A stretch of 64,000 nt of DNA from Bhargavaea ullalensis. GTDB lineage: Bacteria > Bacillota > Bacilli > Bacillales_A > Planococcaceae. Below are positions 8,203 through 16,976 of the stretch, piece by piece. The stretch lies in the NCBI RefSeq assembly GCF_040545425.1, contig NZ_JBEPLW010000011.1; one strand, given 5' to 3'. The notes below the pieces were generated by a model. That model searched no databases and was not told where the DNA came from. It was given only the letters and a program-made list of their open reading frames with translations. The position numbers and the translations under genes are program-made. Numbering within the stretch: position 1 is the stretch's first letter; each line of letters begins with the position of its first letter.

Positions 8203-9243
8203 TCACCGGTCGGCCGGCCTGCGGGGCGGGTATTCGAGGTAATAAAGCACGGCCTCGCTCACCGCCCCGATCCCGTCTTCGACCCCGAGGGCCGCCTGGC
8301 GGGAGACGGCCCGCTTCCGGCGCGGTTCATGCAGCAGAAATTCCATGACGGCGTTCAGGAGCATCGACTGCTTCACCTTCCGGCCAAGGCCGAGCGGCAG
8401 GAACCCGTTGTCTTCGCTCGGGAATGCATGCGCCAGCTCGTCCTCGTTTTGGGCGAGCACGATGCACGGGATGCTGAGGAAGGCGACGTCATACGGAATA
8501 TGCCCCGATGAGCAGATGACGATGTCCGCGGCGGCCAGTTCCTCCCCGTAGTCGTACGGGGCCTGCTTGACGGTGACGTTTTTGCGGCTGAGCGCCATCA
8601 TCTGCAGGGCATCGGCCGGGTGGGCGTATGCCTCGCCCAGCAGGACGGTCACCTTCAGCGGAATCTGGAGCTGGGTCAGGTGCCGGAGCGTCCGGCGGGA
8701 CAAATCGCCGGGATCTTCCGGGCCGTGGGTGACGACAATATGCGGGAGGCTTCCCGGAGGGTTCTTTTTCGTGCCGGCGCGCCGGTGCCGGAGGAGGGAA
8801 GGGTCGGCGATGAAGCCGGCCGGTCCGGTGACGACGTTTTCCGGCGATTCGCCCCGCTGTTCCCGGTAGAGGGTCTGGAAGACGAGGTCCGCCTCCGAAG
8901 AGCCGCCCCCGTCGTCGTCGAAATGAATGACGGCGGGAACGAGACCGCGGAGCACTGCCGCTTCCGCCGGATCGGATCGCCGGTCATCCCTGAGCAGCAC
9001 GTCGGGCCGGAGGCGTTCCACCGCCTTGATGAGCGCGTTCCTGCCGCTGATGGTTTCAGTCCGGAATCCGGCTTCCTCGGCTCCGGGGAAGGGATGTCCC
9101 GACAGGAAAATGACGTCGATCCCGGCTTCTTTCAGCGACTGCGCAATGCGGACGGCGCGCCTCGCCCGGTAGCCGGAAGGGGCCAGTGGATCCGTACAGT
9201 GCAGAACGGCTGTCTTCTTTGCTTGTCCGGTCAAGGTCTTCAC
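8203..9243 (-). CDS. PseG/SpsG-like nucleotide-sugar hydrolase or glycosyltransferase-fold protein
   Basis: A 346-residue protein with the two-domain MurG/PseG arrangement. The N-terminal half reads like PseG/SpsG (GYRARRAVRIAQSLKEAGIDVIFLS, then VLLRDDRR and VIHFDDDGG), and the C-terminal half has VVTHGPEDPGD and the sugar-nucleotide loop AADIVICSSGHIPYDVAFLSIPCIVL. PseG removes UDP from a modified sugar in pseudaminic acid synthesis, and SpsG is its spore-coat homolog. No other pseudaminic or legionaminic acid gene is nearby, so the substrate is open. GTG 9243 sits directly after AGAAAGG; a TTG three codons later would have better spacing. Confidence 0.65.
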   Translation of the reverse strand: MKTLTGQAKKTAVLHCTDPLAPSGYRARRAVRIAQSLKEAGIDVIFLSGHPFPGAEEAGFRTETISGRNALIKAVERLRPDVLLRDDRRSDPAEAAVLRGLVPAVIHFDDDGGGSSEADLVFQTLYREQRGESPENVVTGPAGFIADPSLLRHRRAGTKKNPPGSLPHIVVTHGPEDPGDLSRRTLRHLTQLQIPLKVTVLLGEAYAHPADALQMMALSRKNVTVKQAPYDYGEELAAADIVICSSGHIPYDVAFLSIPCIVLAQNEDELAHAFPSEDNGFLPLGLGRKVKQSMLLNAVMEFLLHEPRRKRAVSRQAALGVEDGIGAVSEAVLYYLEYPPRRPADR

Positions 9244-9381
9244 CCTTTCTGACTTTTAAACTGTGTTCCTGTCCAACATATGGGACAAGGAATGAGATTA
9301 TGAGGCGCCCGGCTGGAAGTCGGGAGGGAATATGGTAAACTGGTTATTATTTTTGGAAACCGGGGGAAGGAGGCACCTTGA

Positions 9382-11334
9382 ATGTTCGGTTCATTTCTAT
9401 TTGACATGATGGCGCTCGGCGCACTCGGAATCGGGTCGCAGTGGGTGGCCTGGAAACTCAAGCTACCGGCCATTGTCGTCATGTCCGTCGCGGGTCTGCT
9501 CGTCGGTCCGGTGTTCGGGCTCATCAATCCCCAGGAAGGGCTCGGGAGCTTTTTCACCCCGATCATCTCGATCGCCGTGGCGATCATCCTGTTTGAGGGA
9601 AGCCTCAATCTCGACTTCCGGGAAATCCGCGGATTTTCGAAGCCGGTCGGCCGGATTGTCACCGCCGGCGCATTCCTCGCCTGGATTCTCGGTTCGCTCG
9701 CGGCGCACTTTGTCGCGGGGCTGAGCTGGGAAGTCGCATTCGTCATCGGCGGCCTGTTCATCGTGACGGGGCCGACCGTCATCCTGCCGCTGCTGCGCCA
9801 GGCCCGCCTGAAGCCGCGGGTCGCAGCCGTCCTGAAATGGGAAGGCATCGTTGTCGACCCGTTCGGCGCACTGCTTGCGCTGTTCGCGTTCCAGATCATC
9901 CGTTTTCTCGGCGGAGATCTGACGGGCGGGGGCATCCTCGTGTTCTTCGCCGCCTCCTTGTTCGCAGGCGTTCTCGGCTGGTTTTTCGGCTGGATGCTCG
10001 GGCGCGCATTTGAACGCGATCAGGTTCCGGAGTTCCTGAAGTCGCCGGTGCTGTTCGCCGCGGTGCTGTTCGTCTTCGTCCTGTCCAACGAGGTGATGGA
10101 TGAAACCGGGCTGCTTGCGGTGACGGTCATGGGGATGACGATGGCGAACATGCACCTGTCGTCGATCGAGGACATCCGGCACTTCAAGGAAAACGTGTCG
10201 GTATTGCTCGTTTCCTACATTTTCGTCATGCTGACGGCGTCGCTCCATGTTGACACGCTGCTCGGCATCTTTAATCCGCGGATCATCGCGTTCGTGCTCG
10301 CGACGCTGTTCCTCGTGCGCCCGCTGTCGATCTGGCTGTCGACAATCGGCACCGACCTGACAAACCGGGAACGCACGCTCATCAGCTGGATCGCGCCGCG
10401 CGGAATCGTGGCGCTGACGGTGTCCGGATACTTCGCATCAATCTTGCTGGAGCACGGCTATGCGGATGCGGAACTGCTGACGGCGCTCACGTTCGCGCTT
10501 GTCTTCGGGACTGTGCTCGTCCACGGATTCACACTCGGACCGCTTGCAAAGAAGCTCAATCTCGTGGCATCCGACTCGTCGGGCGTCCTGGTCGTCGGCG
10601 GCGGCCTGTTCAGCGCGAACTTCGCGAAGGCGCTGAAGGACGACGGCAAGCCGGCCGCCATCATGGACGACACGTGGCATGACCTGTCGGAGGCAAGGCG
10701 GCTCGGCGTTGATGTGCTCACGGGCGACGTGCTGTCGGAACAGGTCGACTACCGGTTTGACCTGACGCCGTACCAGTACATGCTCGCCATGACCCACATG
10801 GACCTGTACAACGCGCATGTCTCCAGCGACTTTGCCCACGACCTCGGACAAGACTCGGTGTACCGTGCGGGGCTGCGGGGCGATCCGAAGCGCTACGGCG
10901 TGGAAGGCGTCCGGCTTGTCCGCTCGCCGGGCCGTTTCCTGTTTGAACCGGCGCTTCCGGTCGCAGTGCTCGACGCCCGGATCCGTGCGGGGCATGTGAT
11001 CCGCAAAACGCCGATCACGGAGCGCTACACGTACACGCAATACTTGCGTGAGCGCGACGAAAGCCCTGTGCTGCTGTATATCCTCCGCAAAGACGGCGGC
11101 ATCGACCTGTACTCGCCGGGCAAGGAAATCGGCGCGGAAGCCGGAGACACCGTCATTTCCCTCGCACCGCCGGACAAGACGGTCGACAAGGTGAAAGAGC
11201 GCATCGAAGGCGCCGGCGCCGGCAAAGTGACCGCCAACCGGCGAGAGATCGAGCGGAAGCTGACGAACGGCGGAACCGGCGCAGGCCCGAAAGCCCCGCT
11301 CCCCGGTCCCGCACCGGACTCCGCACTGAAATGA
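9382..11334 (+). CDS. CPA1-family cation/proton antiporter with C-terminal TrkA-type domains
   Basis: A 650-residue protein. About 12 hydrophobic segments fill residues 1-400 (Na_H_Exchanger). Conserved parts include LFEGSLNLDF, GPTVILPLLRQARLKPRVAAVLKWEGIVVDPFGA (ion-binding aspartate region) and APRGIVALTVSG. Residues about 400-500 form a TrkA-N/Rossmann-like domain (GVLVVGGGLFSANFAKALKDDG), followed by a TrkA-C-like segment to about 615 and a proline/glycine-rich tail. NhaP-type members exchange Na+ or K+ for H+; the soluble domains suggest nucleotide control. ATG 9382 has AAGGAGG eight bases upstream. It is monocistronic. Confidence 0.87.
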   Translation: MFGSFLFDMMALGALGIGSQWVAWKLKLPAIVVMSVAGLLVGPVFGLINPQEGLGSFFTPIISIAVAIILFEGSLNLDFREIRGFSKPVGRIVTAGAFLAWILGSLAAHFVAGLSWEVAFVIGGLFIVTGPTVILPLLRQARLKPRVAAVLKWEGIVVDPFGALLALFAFQIIRFLGGDLTGGGILVFFAASLFAGVLGWFFGWMLGRAFERDQVPEFLKSPVLFAAVLFVFVLSNEVMDETGLLAVTVMGMTMANMHLSSIEDIRHFKENVSVLLVSYIFVMLTASLHVDTLLGIFNPRIIAFVLATLFLVRPLSIWLSTIGTDLTNRERTLISWIAPRGIVALTVSGYFASILLEHGYADAELLTALTFALVFGTVLVHGFTLGPLAKKLNLVASDSSGVLVVGGGLFSANFAKALKDDGKPAAIMDDTWHDLSEARRLGVDVLTGDVLSEQVDYRFDLTPYQYMLAMTHMDLYNAHVSSDFAHDLGQDSVYRAGLRGDPKRYGVEGVRLVRSPGRFLFEPALPVAVLDARIRAGHVIRKTPITERYTYTQYLRERDESPVLLYILRKDGGIDLYSPGKEIGAEAGDTVISLAPPDKTVDKVKERIEGAGAGKVTANRREIERKLTNGGTGAGPKAPLPGPAPDSALK

Positions 11335-11342
11335 ACCACATG

Positions 11343-11382
11343 AACGGCCGGAAGGGGCTTGGCTCCCCTCCGGCCGTTTTTT
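11343..11382 (+). terminator. Intrinsic terminator of the antiporter gene
   Basis: AACGGCCGGA(A)GGGG stem pairing with CCCC(T)CCGGCCGTT, followed by T6. It begins about 8 bases after the stop codon. Confidence 0.88.
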
Positions 11383-11397
11383 CGCGGCCGCGCGGGC

Positions 11398-11505
11398 GTA
11401 TCGGTCTCTTAAACGGGCGTATCGGTCTCTTGGCAGAAGGAATCGGACTCTTAAACGGCCGAATCGGACTCTTAGCCGCGCGAATCGGACTCTTGGCAAA
11501 AAACA
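11398..11505. repeat. 21-bp-step repeat array, family 2 (core ATCGGACTCTTA)
   Basis: Five cores ATCGG[A/T]CTCTT[A/G] start at 11400, 11421, 11442, 11463 and 11484, exactly 21 bp apart. The filler (AAACGGGCGT, GGCAGAAGGA, and so on) varies. The array lies between the antiporter terminator and the topB promoter. Its reverse complement recurs at 31065-31163, also five copies at 21 bp. Confidence 0.93.
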
Positions 11506-11523
11506 CTTCCCGCAGCCCACCCG

Positions 11524-11552
11524 GTGAAATCCGGCTCCCGGTCTTGTATAAT
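11524..11552 (+). promoter_or_regulatory. Candidate topB promoter
   Basis: A perfect TATAAT at 11547-11552 lies 10 bases before the GAGAGGAG ribosome site. The -35 candidate GTGAAA at about 11524 is weak, so only the -10 is well supported. Confidence 0.5.
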
Positions 11553-11580
11553 TCAAACTGTATGAGAGGAGTGCAACGTT

Positions 11581-13755
11581 TTGTCGAAATCATTGGTACT
11601 CGCAGAAAAACCGTCCGTAGCCCGGGACATCGCCCGCGTGCTCGGATGCAATCAAAAAGGAAACGGCTCGCTTGAGGGGCCGAAGTATATCGTCACATGG
11701 GCGCTTGGCCACCTGGTCACCCAGGCCGACCCCGAGCAGTACAATCCGCAATATAAAGAATGGAAAATGGAGGACCTGCCGATTTTGCCGGATCCGTTCA
11801 AGCTGGTGCCGATCAAGCAGACGACCCGGCAGTTCAACGCAGTGAAGGCGCTGCTCAACCGGGGCGACGTGAAAGAAGTCATCATCGCGACGGATGCGGG
11901 CCGCGAAGGAGAGCTCGTCGCCCGCTGGATCCTTGAGAAGGCGAAATCGAAAAAGCCGGTCCGGCGCCTGTGGATTTCATCGGTCACCGACAAGGCGATC
12001 CGCGACGGATTCAGCCGCCTGAAAGACGGCCGGGAATATGACAATCTGTTCCGTGCGGCGGAGGCCCGTGCGGAAGCCGACTGGGTTGTCGGCATCAATG
12101 CCACACGCGCCCTCACCGTGAAGCACAACGCCCAGCTGTCGACGGGCCGCGTCCAGACACCGACGCTCGCGATGATCGCGGAGCGGGAGCGCCAGATCAA
12201 CGCATTCAAGCCGAAAACCTACTACGGTGCCCAGGCACTCACGGACTCCGGCCGTTTCACTTGGGCAGGCGGGAAATCCGGCGACGGCCGGACATTCGAC
12301 AAAGGTGAAGCGGAAGGTCTGCTGAAGAAGCTCGACCGCCTCCACGAAGGCACGATCACCGAAGTGAAGCGCACGCCGAAGCAACAGCCGGCACCTCCTT
12401 TGTTCGACCTGACGGAACTTCAGAAAGAGGCGCACAAGCGGTGGGGCTGGTCGGCGAAAGAAACGCTGAACACGCTGCAGGGCCTGTATGAAACGCACAA
12501 GGCCGTGACTTATCCGCGGACCGACTCGAAGCATCTGACGAGCGACATGGCGTCCACGCTGAAAGAGCGGCTGGATGCCGTCCGGCTCGCGCCTTACCGA
12601 AAAGACGTCGCGGCCATCATGAAAGCGGGCGCGCCGAAGCCTCAGAAGGGCGTCATCGACGACGGGAAAGTGAGCGACCACCATGCCATCATCCCGACGG
12701 AAGAACCGGCGGTGCTCGAACGCATGAGCGATGCGGAAAAACGGCTGTTTGACCTGATCGTCAAGCGGTTCCTCGCCGTGTTCTCCGGCCCGTACCGCTA
12801 CGAATCGGTGACCGCCGTGCTTGAGGCGGGCGGCGAACGCTTCCATGCAAAAGGCCGGACGATCAAAGACGAAGGCTGGCGCGCGGTGTACGGCCTTGAT
12901 GCGGAAGAGGACGACGACAAGACGCTGCCGCCTTTTGAAAAAGGCGAGAAGCTCGGCATCCGTGCTTTTTCGATGACCGAGGGCCAGACGAAGCCGCCTG
13001 CCCGGTTCAACGAAGGAACGCTGCTTGCCGCGATGGAAAACCCTGCCCAGTTCATGGCGGGCGAATCAAAAGAACTGATCAAAACGCTCGGCGAGACAGG
13101 CGGGCTCGGCACGGTCGCAACACGTGCGGACATCATCGAAAAGCTGTTCAACTCATTTGTCATCGAGAAAAAGGGCCAGGACATTTACACGACGTCGAAA
13201 GGACGCCAGCTGCTGGAGCTCGTGCCGGAAGACCTGAAATCACCTGCGCTCACGGGCGAGTGGGAACAGAAGCTGACGAAGATCGCGAAAGGCGAACTTC
13301 CAAAACAGGCGTTCATGAAGGAAATGACCGACTTCGCGCGCAGTGCCGTGTCGGAAGTGAAGTCCACCGACAAGAAGTTCAAGCACGACAACGTCACCGG
13401 CAAAATGTGCCCGGACTGCGGCAAGCCGATGCTTGAAGTGAACGGCAAGCGCGGCAAGATGCTCGTCTGCCAGGACCGCGAATGCGGCCACCGCCAGCGC
13501 GTCTCCCAGCTGACCAATGCCCGCTGCCCGAATTGCCATAAAAAGCTCGAGCTCCGCGGCGAGGGGAAAGGCCGAATCTTCACATGCAAATGCGGCTACC
13601 GCGAGAAGCTGTCCGCCTTTGAAAAGCGGAGGGCGAAGTCGAACACGGGCAAGGCGTCCAAGCAAGATATGCAAAAGTATTTGAAGAAACAGGAAGAGCC
13701 GGCAAATACGGCGATGGCCGATGCGCTGAAAAAGTTGCTCGAGAAAAACGACTGA
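11581..13755 (+). CDS. topB: DNA topoisomerase III
   Basis: A 724-residue type IA topoisomerase that passes single strands to decatenate DNA. Seen: N-terminal Toprim domain (SLVLAEKPSVARDIARVLG; metal-binding ATDAGREGELVAR at about 101-113), the central toroid with the active-site tyrosine in TYPRTDSKHL at about 310, and two C-terminal zinc ribbons from about 609 (CPDCGKPMLEV...CQDRECGH and CPNCHKKLELR...CKCGYREKL). The length is that of Bacillus TopB. TTG 11581 follows GAGAGGAG. It is followed 20 bp later by ybaK with no terminator between, so the two may be cotranscribed. Confidence 0.94.
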   Translation: MSKSLVLAEKPSVARDIARVLGCNQKGNGSLEGPKYIVTWALGHLVTQADPEQYNPQYKEWKMEDLPILPDPFKLVPIKQTTRQFNAVKALLNRGDVKEVIIATDAGREGELVARWILEKAKSKKPVRRLWISSVTDKAIRDGFSRLKDGREYDNLFRAAEARAEADWVVGINATRALTVKHNAQLSTGRVQTPTLAMIAERERQINAFKPKTYYGAQALTDSGRFTWAGGKSGDGRTFDKGEAEGLLKKLDRLHEGTITEVKRTPKQQPAPPLFDLTELQKEAHKRWGWSAKETLNTLQGLYETHKAVTYPRTDSKHLTSDMASTLKERLDAVRLAPYRKDVAAIMKAGAPKPQKGVIDDGKVSDHHAIIPTEEPAVLERMSDAEKRLFDLIVKRFLAVFSGPYRYESVTAVLEAGGERFHAKGRTIKDEGWRAVYGLDAEEDDDKTLPPFEKGEKLGIRAFSMTEGQTKPPARFNEGTLLAAMENPAQFMAGESKELIKTLGETGGLGTVATRADIIEKLFNSFVIEKKGQDIYTTSKGRQLLELVPEDLKSPALTGEWEQKLTKIAKGELPKQAFMKEMTDFARSAVSEVKSTDKKFKHDNVTGKMCPDCGKPMLEVNGKRGKMLVCQDRECGHRQRVSQLTNARCPNCHKKLELRGEGKGRIFTCKCGYREKLSAFEKRRAKSNTGKASKQDMQKYLKKQEEPANTAMADALKKLLEKND

Positions 13756-13775
13756 CCGGGGAGGGAGTCCGGAAC

Positions 13776-14264
13776 ATGGGGAAGAAGGACAAAGTCCACA
13801 AAACAAATGCCGCCCGGCAGCTCGACCGGATGAAGGCAGACTATGAGCTCATTGAATATGCTGTGGATGACGGCCTCAACGACGGCGTGTCGGTGGCACA
13901 AAAGACGGACCAGGACCCGCATGTCGTGTACAAAACGCTCGTTTCGACGGCGGGAACGGGGAAGTATTTCGTCTTCGTCATCCCCGTCGAAAAAGAACTC
14001 GACTTGAAAAAAGCGGCCAAGGCTGCTGGGGAGAAGAAGATCGACATGCTTCACCTGAAAGACCTGACGGACGTGACGGGCTACGTCCGGGGCGGCTGCT
14101 CGCCGCTCGGCATGAAAAAAGCGTTCCCGACATACATCGACGAATCGGGGGAGGGGCTCCCCAAAATCGTCGTGAGCGCAGGAAAGCGGGGGCTTCAGAT
14201 GAAACTGGATCCGAAGGTATTGGCAGCGGCGGCGGATGCAATATTCGCCCCGCTCGTGAAATGA
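13776..14264 (+). CDS. ybaK: Cys-tRNA(Pro)/Cys-tRNA(Cys) deacylase YbaK
   Basis: A 162-residue trans-editing protein of the YbaK/EbsC family that hydrolyses Cys mischarged on tRNA(Pro). Seen: TNAARQLDRMKADYELIEY at the N-terminus, then VYKTLVSTAGTGKYFVFVIPVEKELDLKKAA with the conserved lysine region, and GYVRGGCSPLGMKKAFPTYID, which is the family hallmark. ATG 13776 follows GGGAGGGAG. The stop overlaps a possible ATG of the next gene, but that gene has a better internal start. Confidence 0.9.
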   Translation: MGKKDKVHKTNAARQLDRMKADYELIEYAVDDGLNDGVSVAQKTDQDPHVVYKTLVSTAGTGKYFVFVIPVEKELDLKKAAKAAGEKKIDMLHLKDLTDVTGYVRGGCSPLGMKKAFPTYIDESGEGLPKIVVSAGKRGLQMKLDPKVLAAAADAIFAPLVK

Positions 14265-14308
14265 CGCGAACAACGGCCGGCGTCCCGGCAACGAAAGGAA
14301 GGGCCGTC

Positions 14309-14959
14309 ATGAAGAAGATGAACCGGACACAGCAGTGGCGCTGGATCTTCTTTTTCGTCGGCCAGCTCATCCTGTCGCTCGGCATCACGATGACGATCAA
14401 GGGCGAGAAACTCGGCATCGGACCCTGGGATGTGCTCCACGTCGGCCTGTTCCGGAATTTCGGCCTGACGATCGGATCCTGGTCGATCATCACGGGCTTC
14501 CTCATCGTCGGCTGCACGGCTGCGGTGCTCCGCCGCTGGCCGCAGATCGGAACGTGGATGAACATGCTGCTCATCGGGCTGTTCATCGACTTTTTCTACT
14601 GGCTCATCCCGCCGATTTATTCGACGGGCGGCCAGACGGCGATTTTCATTGCGGGAACGGCGGTCATGGCGGCGGGCGTCGGCATGTATGTGTCTCCGAA
14701 CATCGGTGCCGGTCCGCGCGACACGCTCATGCTCATCATCACCGAAAAAACCGGATGGAGCGTCAAAACCGTCCGGACCGGTCTTGAAGTGACCGTCGCG
14801 ATCGCAGGATGGCTGCTCGGCGGCCCGGTCGGCATCGGGACCGTCCTCATCGCGCTGTTCCTCGGACAGCTCGTCCACCACACGATCCCGTGGTTCCGCA
14901 CGCTTCTCCTGAGGGTGTGCAGAGGAGACGAAACGGCGCTCGGCGGCAAGCCGAAATGA
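14309..14959 (+). CDS. YczE/YitT-type integral membrane protein
   Basis: A 216-residue protein with about five transmembrane helices. It begins RWIFFFVGQLILSLGITMTIKGEKLGIGPWDVLHVGL, the signature of YczE/YyaS proteins (GIGPWDVL), and also has GAGPRDTLML, a repeat of the same element in the second half. This internal duplication is typical of the family. Transport of an unknown solute is likely but unproven. ATG 14309 has AAAGGAAGGG upstream; a frame opening at 14261 is not needed. A strong terminator follows. Confidence 0.78.
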   Translation: MKKMNRTQQWRWIFFFVGQLILSLGITMTIKGEKLGIGPWDVLHVGLFRNFGLTIGSWSIITGFLIVGCTAAVLRRWPQIGTWMNMLLIGLFIDFFYWLIPPIYSTGGQTAIFIAGTAVMAAGVGMYVSPNIGAGPRDTLMLIITEKTGWSVKTVRTGLEVTVAIAGWLLGGPVGIGTVLIALFLGQLVHHTIPWFRTLLLRVCRGDETALGGKPK

Positions 14960-14962
14960 GTG

Positions 14963-15000
14963 AAGCACGGCCCCTTCATCCGGGGGACCGTGCTTTTTTG
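14963..15000 (+). terminator. Intrinsic terminator of the YczE-type gene
   Basis: AAGCACGG(CCCC) / (GGGG)ACCGTGCTT stem with a short loop followed by T6, immediately after the stop codon. Confidence 0.87.
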
Positions 15001-15039
15001 GCTTTCCTTCGCATATACTGTCCCGTCAAAGGAGAAAGG

Positions 15040-16116
15040 ATGATCCGCTTGAACGGGACAATCACTTCATTCATGGGCACGGCCTACACGGGAGACGGCA
15101 TCGTCCACAATTATTCGGAGCTGTTAGGCGAAGCGTCGAAGGCGGTCCTGCTGAAGGCTCCGCCGACCGGTGCACTGTCCGGCCTGCTGCGTGAAATCGG
15201 CATGCATTACGTCAAACAGGGGTACAACATCGACCTGTTCCGCGACCCGCTCACGGCGGACGGCGTCGATGCCGTCTGGGTCGAAAAGCCGGGCTTCCTG
15301 TTCGCCCAGGCCTCTCATCCCGCGGCGCTCGAGCCGGCCCATGTCGGCGGCCCGCACCGCGTCGTCACTTTCTACGACAGCTACAACGAGGACCGCCTGC
15401 GTCTGCAGAACGGCTTCATCCGGGAAACGGCGGCGAAAGGGGAGCGGGCGCTGGCGAAAACGCTGTCCTCGATGAAGAAGGCGAAACTTCTTCACGATGA
15501 CTGGGAAAAAGTGAACCAGCGCCGCATGAACTGGGAACTGGCGGACGCGCTGGCCGACAGCCTGAAAGAAGAGCTGTTCGGCTCCATTTCGCTGAATAAG
15601 CCGTCGTCCGTCTCCAACCGGTTCATCGGCACGCTGACGGCGGACGGAGCAAGGGATCATTTCCGGGACGTCACGAAAAAGCTGGACCGGCGCCTGCTCA
15701 TCAAAGCCCATCCGGGAACCGGCAAATCGACGCTCATGAAGGTGCTCGGAAAGGAAGCGCAGGCCCGCGGGTTTGACATCCGGTACGGCTGGTGTGCGCT
15801 CGACCCCGGCAGCATCGACCTGCTTGTCCTTCCCGAATTGTCCGTCTGCCTGTTCGATGCGACCAACCCGCACGAATACGGGCCGGAGCGGGAAGGCGAC
15901 CAGATCGTCGACATGACCGGGATGTGCCGCGACGATGCGGCAGCCGAAAAAGAGGCGGAGGCGATTGCGGGCGAATACCGCGGGCACATCCGCGACGCCC
16001 GCGCCTGGATGGGCACATATGCCGAAACCGTCCACGCCGTCCGCGCCCGCATGGACAGCGCCATCGATCCCGAGAAATGGGCGGCAAACGTCGCACGTGT
16101 AAAGGCGCAACTGTAA
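15040..16116 (+). CDS. Tandem P-loop ATPase of the PRK06851 type
   Basis: A 358-residue protein made of two homologous halves. The second half has a clean Walker A, LIKAHPGTGKSTLMK, at about residues 220-234, then GFDIRYGWCALDPGSIDLLVLPEL. The first half mirrors it (LLKAPPTGALSGLLREIG...GYNIDLFRDPLTADGVDAVWV at about 38-85), but its loop lacks the GKS/T triad and should not bind ATP normally. It resembles the PRK06851 family of uncharacterised Firmicutes ATPases. Substrate and role are unknown. ATG 15040 follows AAAGGAG, and the gene sits alone between terminators. Confidence 0.7.
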   Translation: MIRLNGTITSFMGTAYTGDGIVHNYSELLGEASKAVLLKAPPTGALSGLLREIGMHYVKQGYNIDLFRDPLTADGVDAVWVEKPGFLFAQASHPAALEPAHVGGPHRVVTFYDSYNEDRLRLQNGFIRETAAKGERALAKTLSSMKKAKLLHDDWEKVNQRRMNWELADALADSLKEELFGSISLNKPSSVSNRFIGTLTADGARDHFRDVTKKLDRRLLIKAHPGTGKSTLMKVLGKEAQARGFDIRYGWCALDPGSIDLLVLPELSVCLFDATNPHEYGPEREGDQIVDMTGMCRDDAAAEKEAEAIAGEYRGHIRDARAWMGTYAETVHAVRARMDSAIDPEKWAANVARVKAQL

Positions 16117-16123
16117 CGGAGAA

Positions 16124-16166
16124 CGCCGCCGCAACGGGGGGATGAACCCCGATGCGGCGGTTTTTT
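16124..16166 (+). terminator. Intrinsic terminator of the P-loop ATPase gene
   Basis: CCGCCGCA(A)CGGGG pairs with CCCCGATGCGGCGG, followed by T6. Confidence 0.88.
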
Positions 16167-16252
16167 GGCGTGGAATCGCTGTCCTTTCCTTCCTTTCCTC
16201 CTGAAATTTGATAGAGTGGAAGAACAGGTACACTTTCAAGGAGGGACGGGCC

Positions 16253-16588
16253 ATGCCATGGCTGTATGTATTGTTTGCAGCGATCATCGAGGTGTTCTGG
16301 GTTGTCGGGCTGACCCATTCCGATACGGTGCTCCAATGGGCGGGCACCGTTGTCGCGATCATCCTCAGCTTTTATTTCATCATCAAGGCGTGTGAGCACC
16401 TGCCGTCGGGAACGGTGTATGCGGTGTTCACCGGCTCCGGGGCGGCGGCGATCGTGCTGGTCGACATACTCGTGTTCGGAGAGCCGTTCGCGCCGGTCAA
16501 GCTCATTTTCATTGCGCTCATCCTGATCGGCGTCGCCGGCATCAAACTCACCGATGACACCGGCGGGCCGGAAGGGGGCGAAAGCTGA
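16253..16588 (+). CDS. Paired SMR exporter, YkkC-like subunit
   Basis: A 111-residue four-helix small multidrug resistance protein. The pore glutamate is in AAIIEVFWVVGLTHSD at about residue 13, and helix 3 has the GTVYAVFTGSG signature seen in YkkC. In B. subtilis the YkkC/YkkD heterodimer exports guanidinium (Gdx class). ATG 16253 follows AAGGAGGGA, discarding 15 codons of open frame upstream. It is coupled to the next gene by a TGATG overlap. The short 5-prime region has no guanidine riboswitch. Confidence 0.83.
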   Translation: MPWLYVLFAAIIEVFWVVGLTHSDTVLQWAGTVVAIILSFYFIIKACEHLPSGTVYAVFTGSGAAAIVLVDILVFGEPFAPVKLIFIALILIGVAGIKLTDDTGGPEGGES

Positions 16589-16902
16589 TGGCCTGGTTTT
16601 ATTTGTTCCTCGCGAGCTTCGGCGAGATCTTCGGCATGATGACGATCAATCTGTATTTGCGGGATAAAAAGTGGTGGCGGCTCATCCCGGTCATCCTGAC
16701 GTTCGGCTTCGGCTTCCTGTTCCTGTCGCTTGCAATGCGCGACCTGCCGATGGGCACCGCGTATGCGATCTGGACGGGATTCGGGGCGGCGGGTGCCGTG
16801 CTCATCGGCATCTTGTTTTTCCATGAGCCGGCCGGATGGAAGCGGCTGCTGTTCATCACCCTCATCATCGCCGGCGCAGCGGGGCTTAAACTGTTCGGCT
16901 GA
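16588..16902 (+). CDS. Paired SMR exporter, YkkD-like subunit
   Basis: A 104-residue SMR protein, the partner of the preceding gene. The membrane glutamate is in LASFGEIFGMMTINLY at about residue 13, and PMGTAYAIWTGFGAAGAVLIG in helix 3 matches the YkkD half of heterodimeric SMR pairs. Its ATG overlaps the TGA of the first subunit gene, which favours equal synthesis and antiparallel assembly. The substrate (guanidinium or a drug cation) is inferred from YkkCD similarity only. Confidence 0.83.
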   Translation: MAWFYLFLASFGEIFGMMTINLYLRDKKWWRLIPVILTFGFGFLFLSLAMRDLPMGTAYAIWTGFGAAGAVLIGILFFHEPAGWKRLLFITLIIAGAAGLKLFG

Positions 16903-16976
16903 CCGCCGGCGTAGGTAAGCACTGCGGCACTATGTTAAAATGAAGGCATCAATGCGTTTTGAAAGGAAGATCCGTC

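Noticed and set aside
16167..16252. A ykkC (guanidine-I) riboswitch before the SMR pair
   Set aside because: The region is too short and shows none of the conserved motifs.
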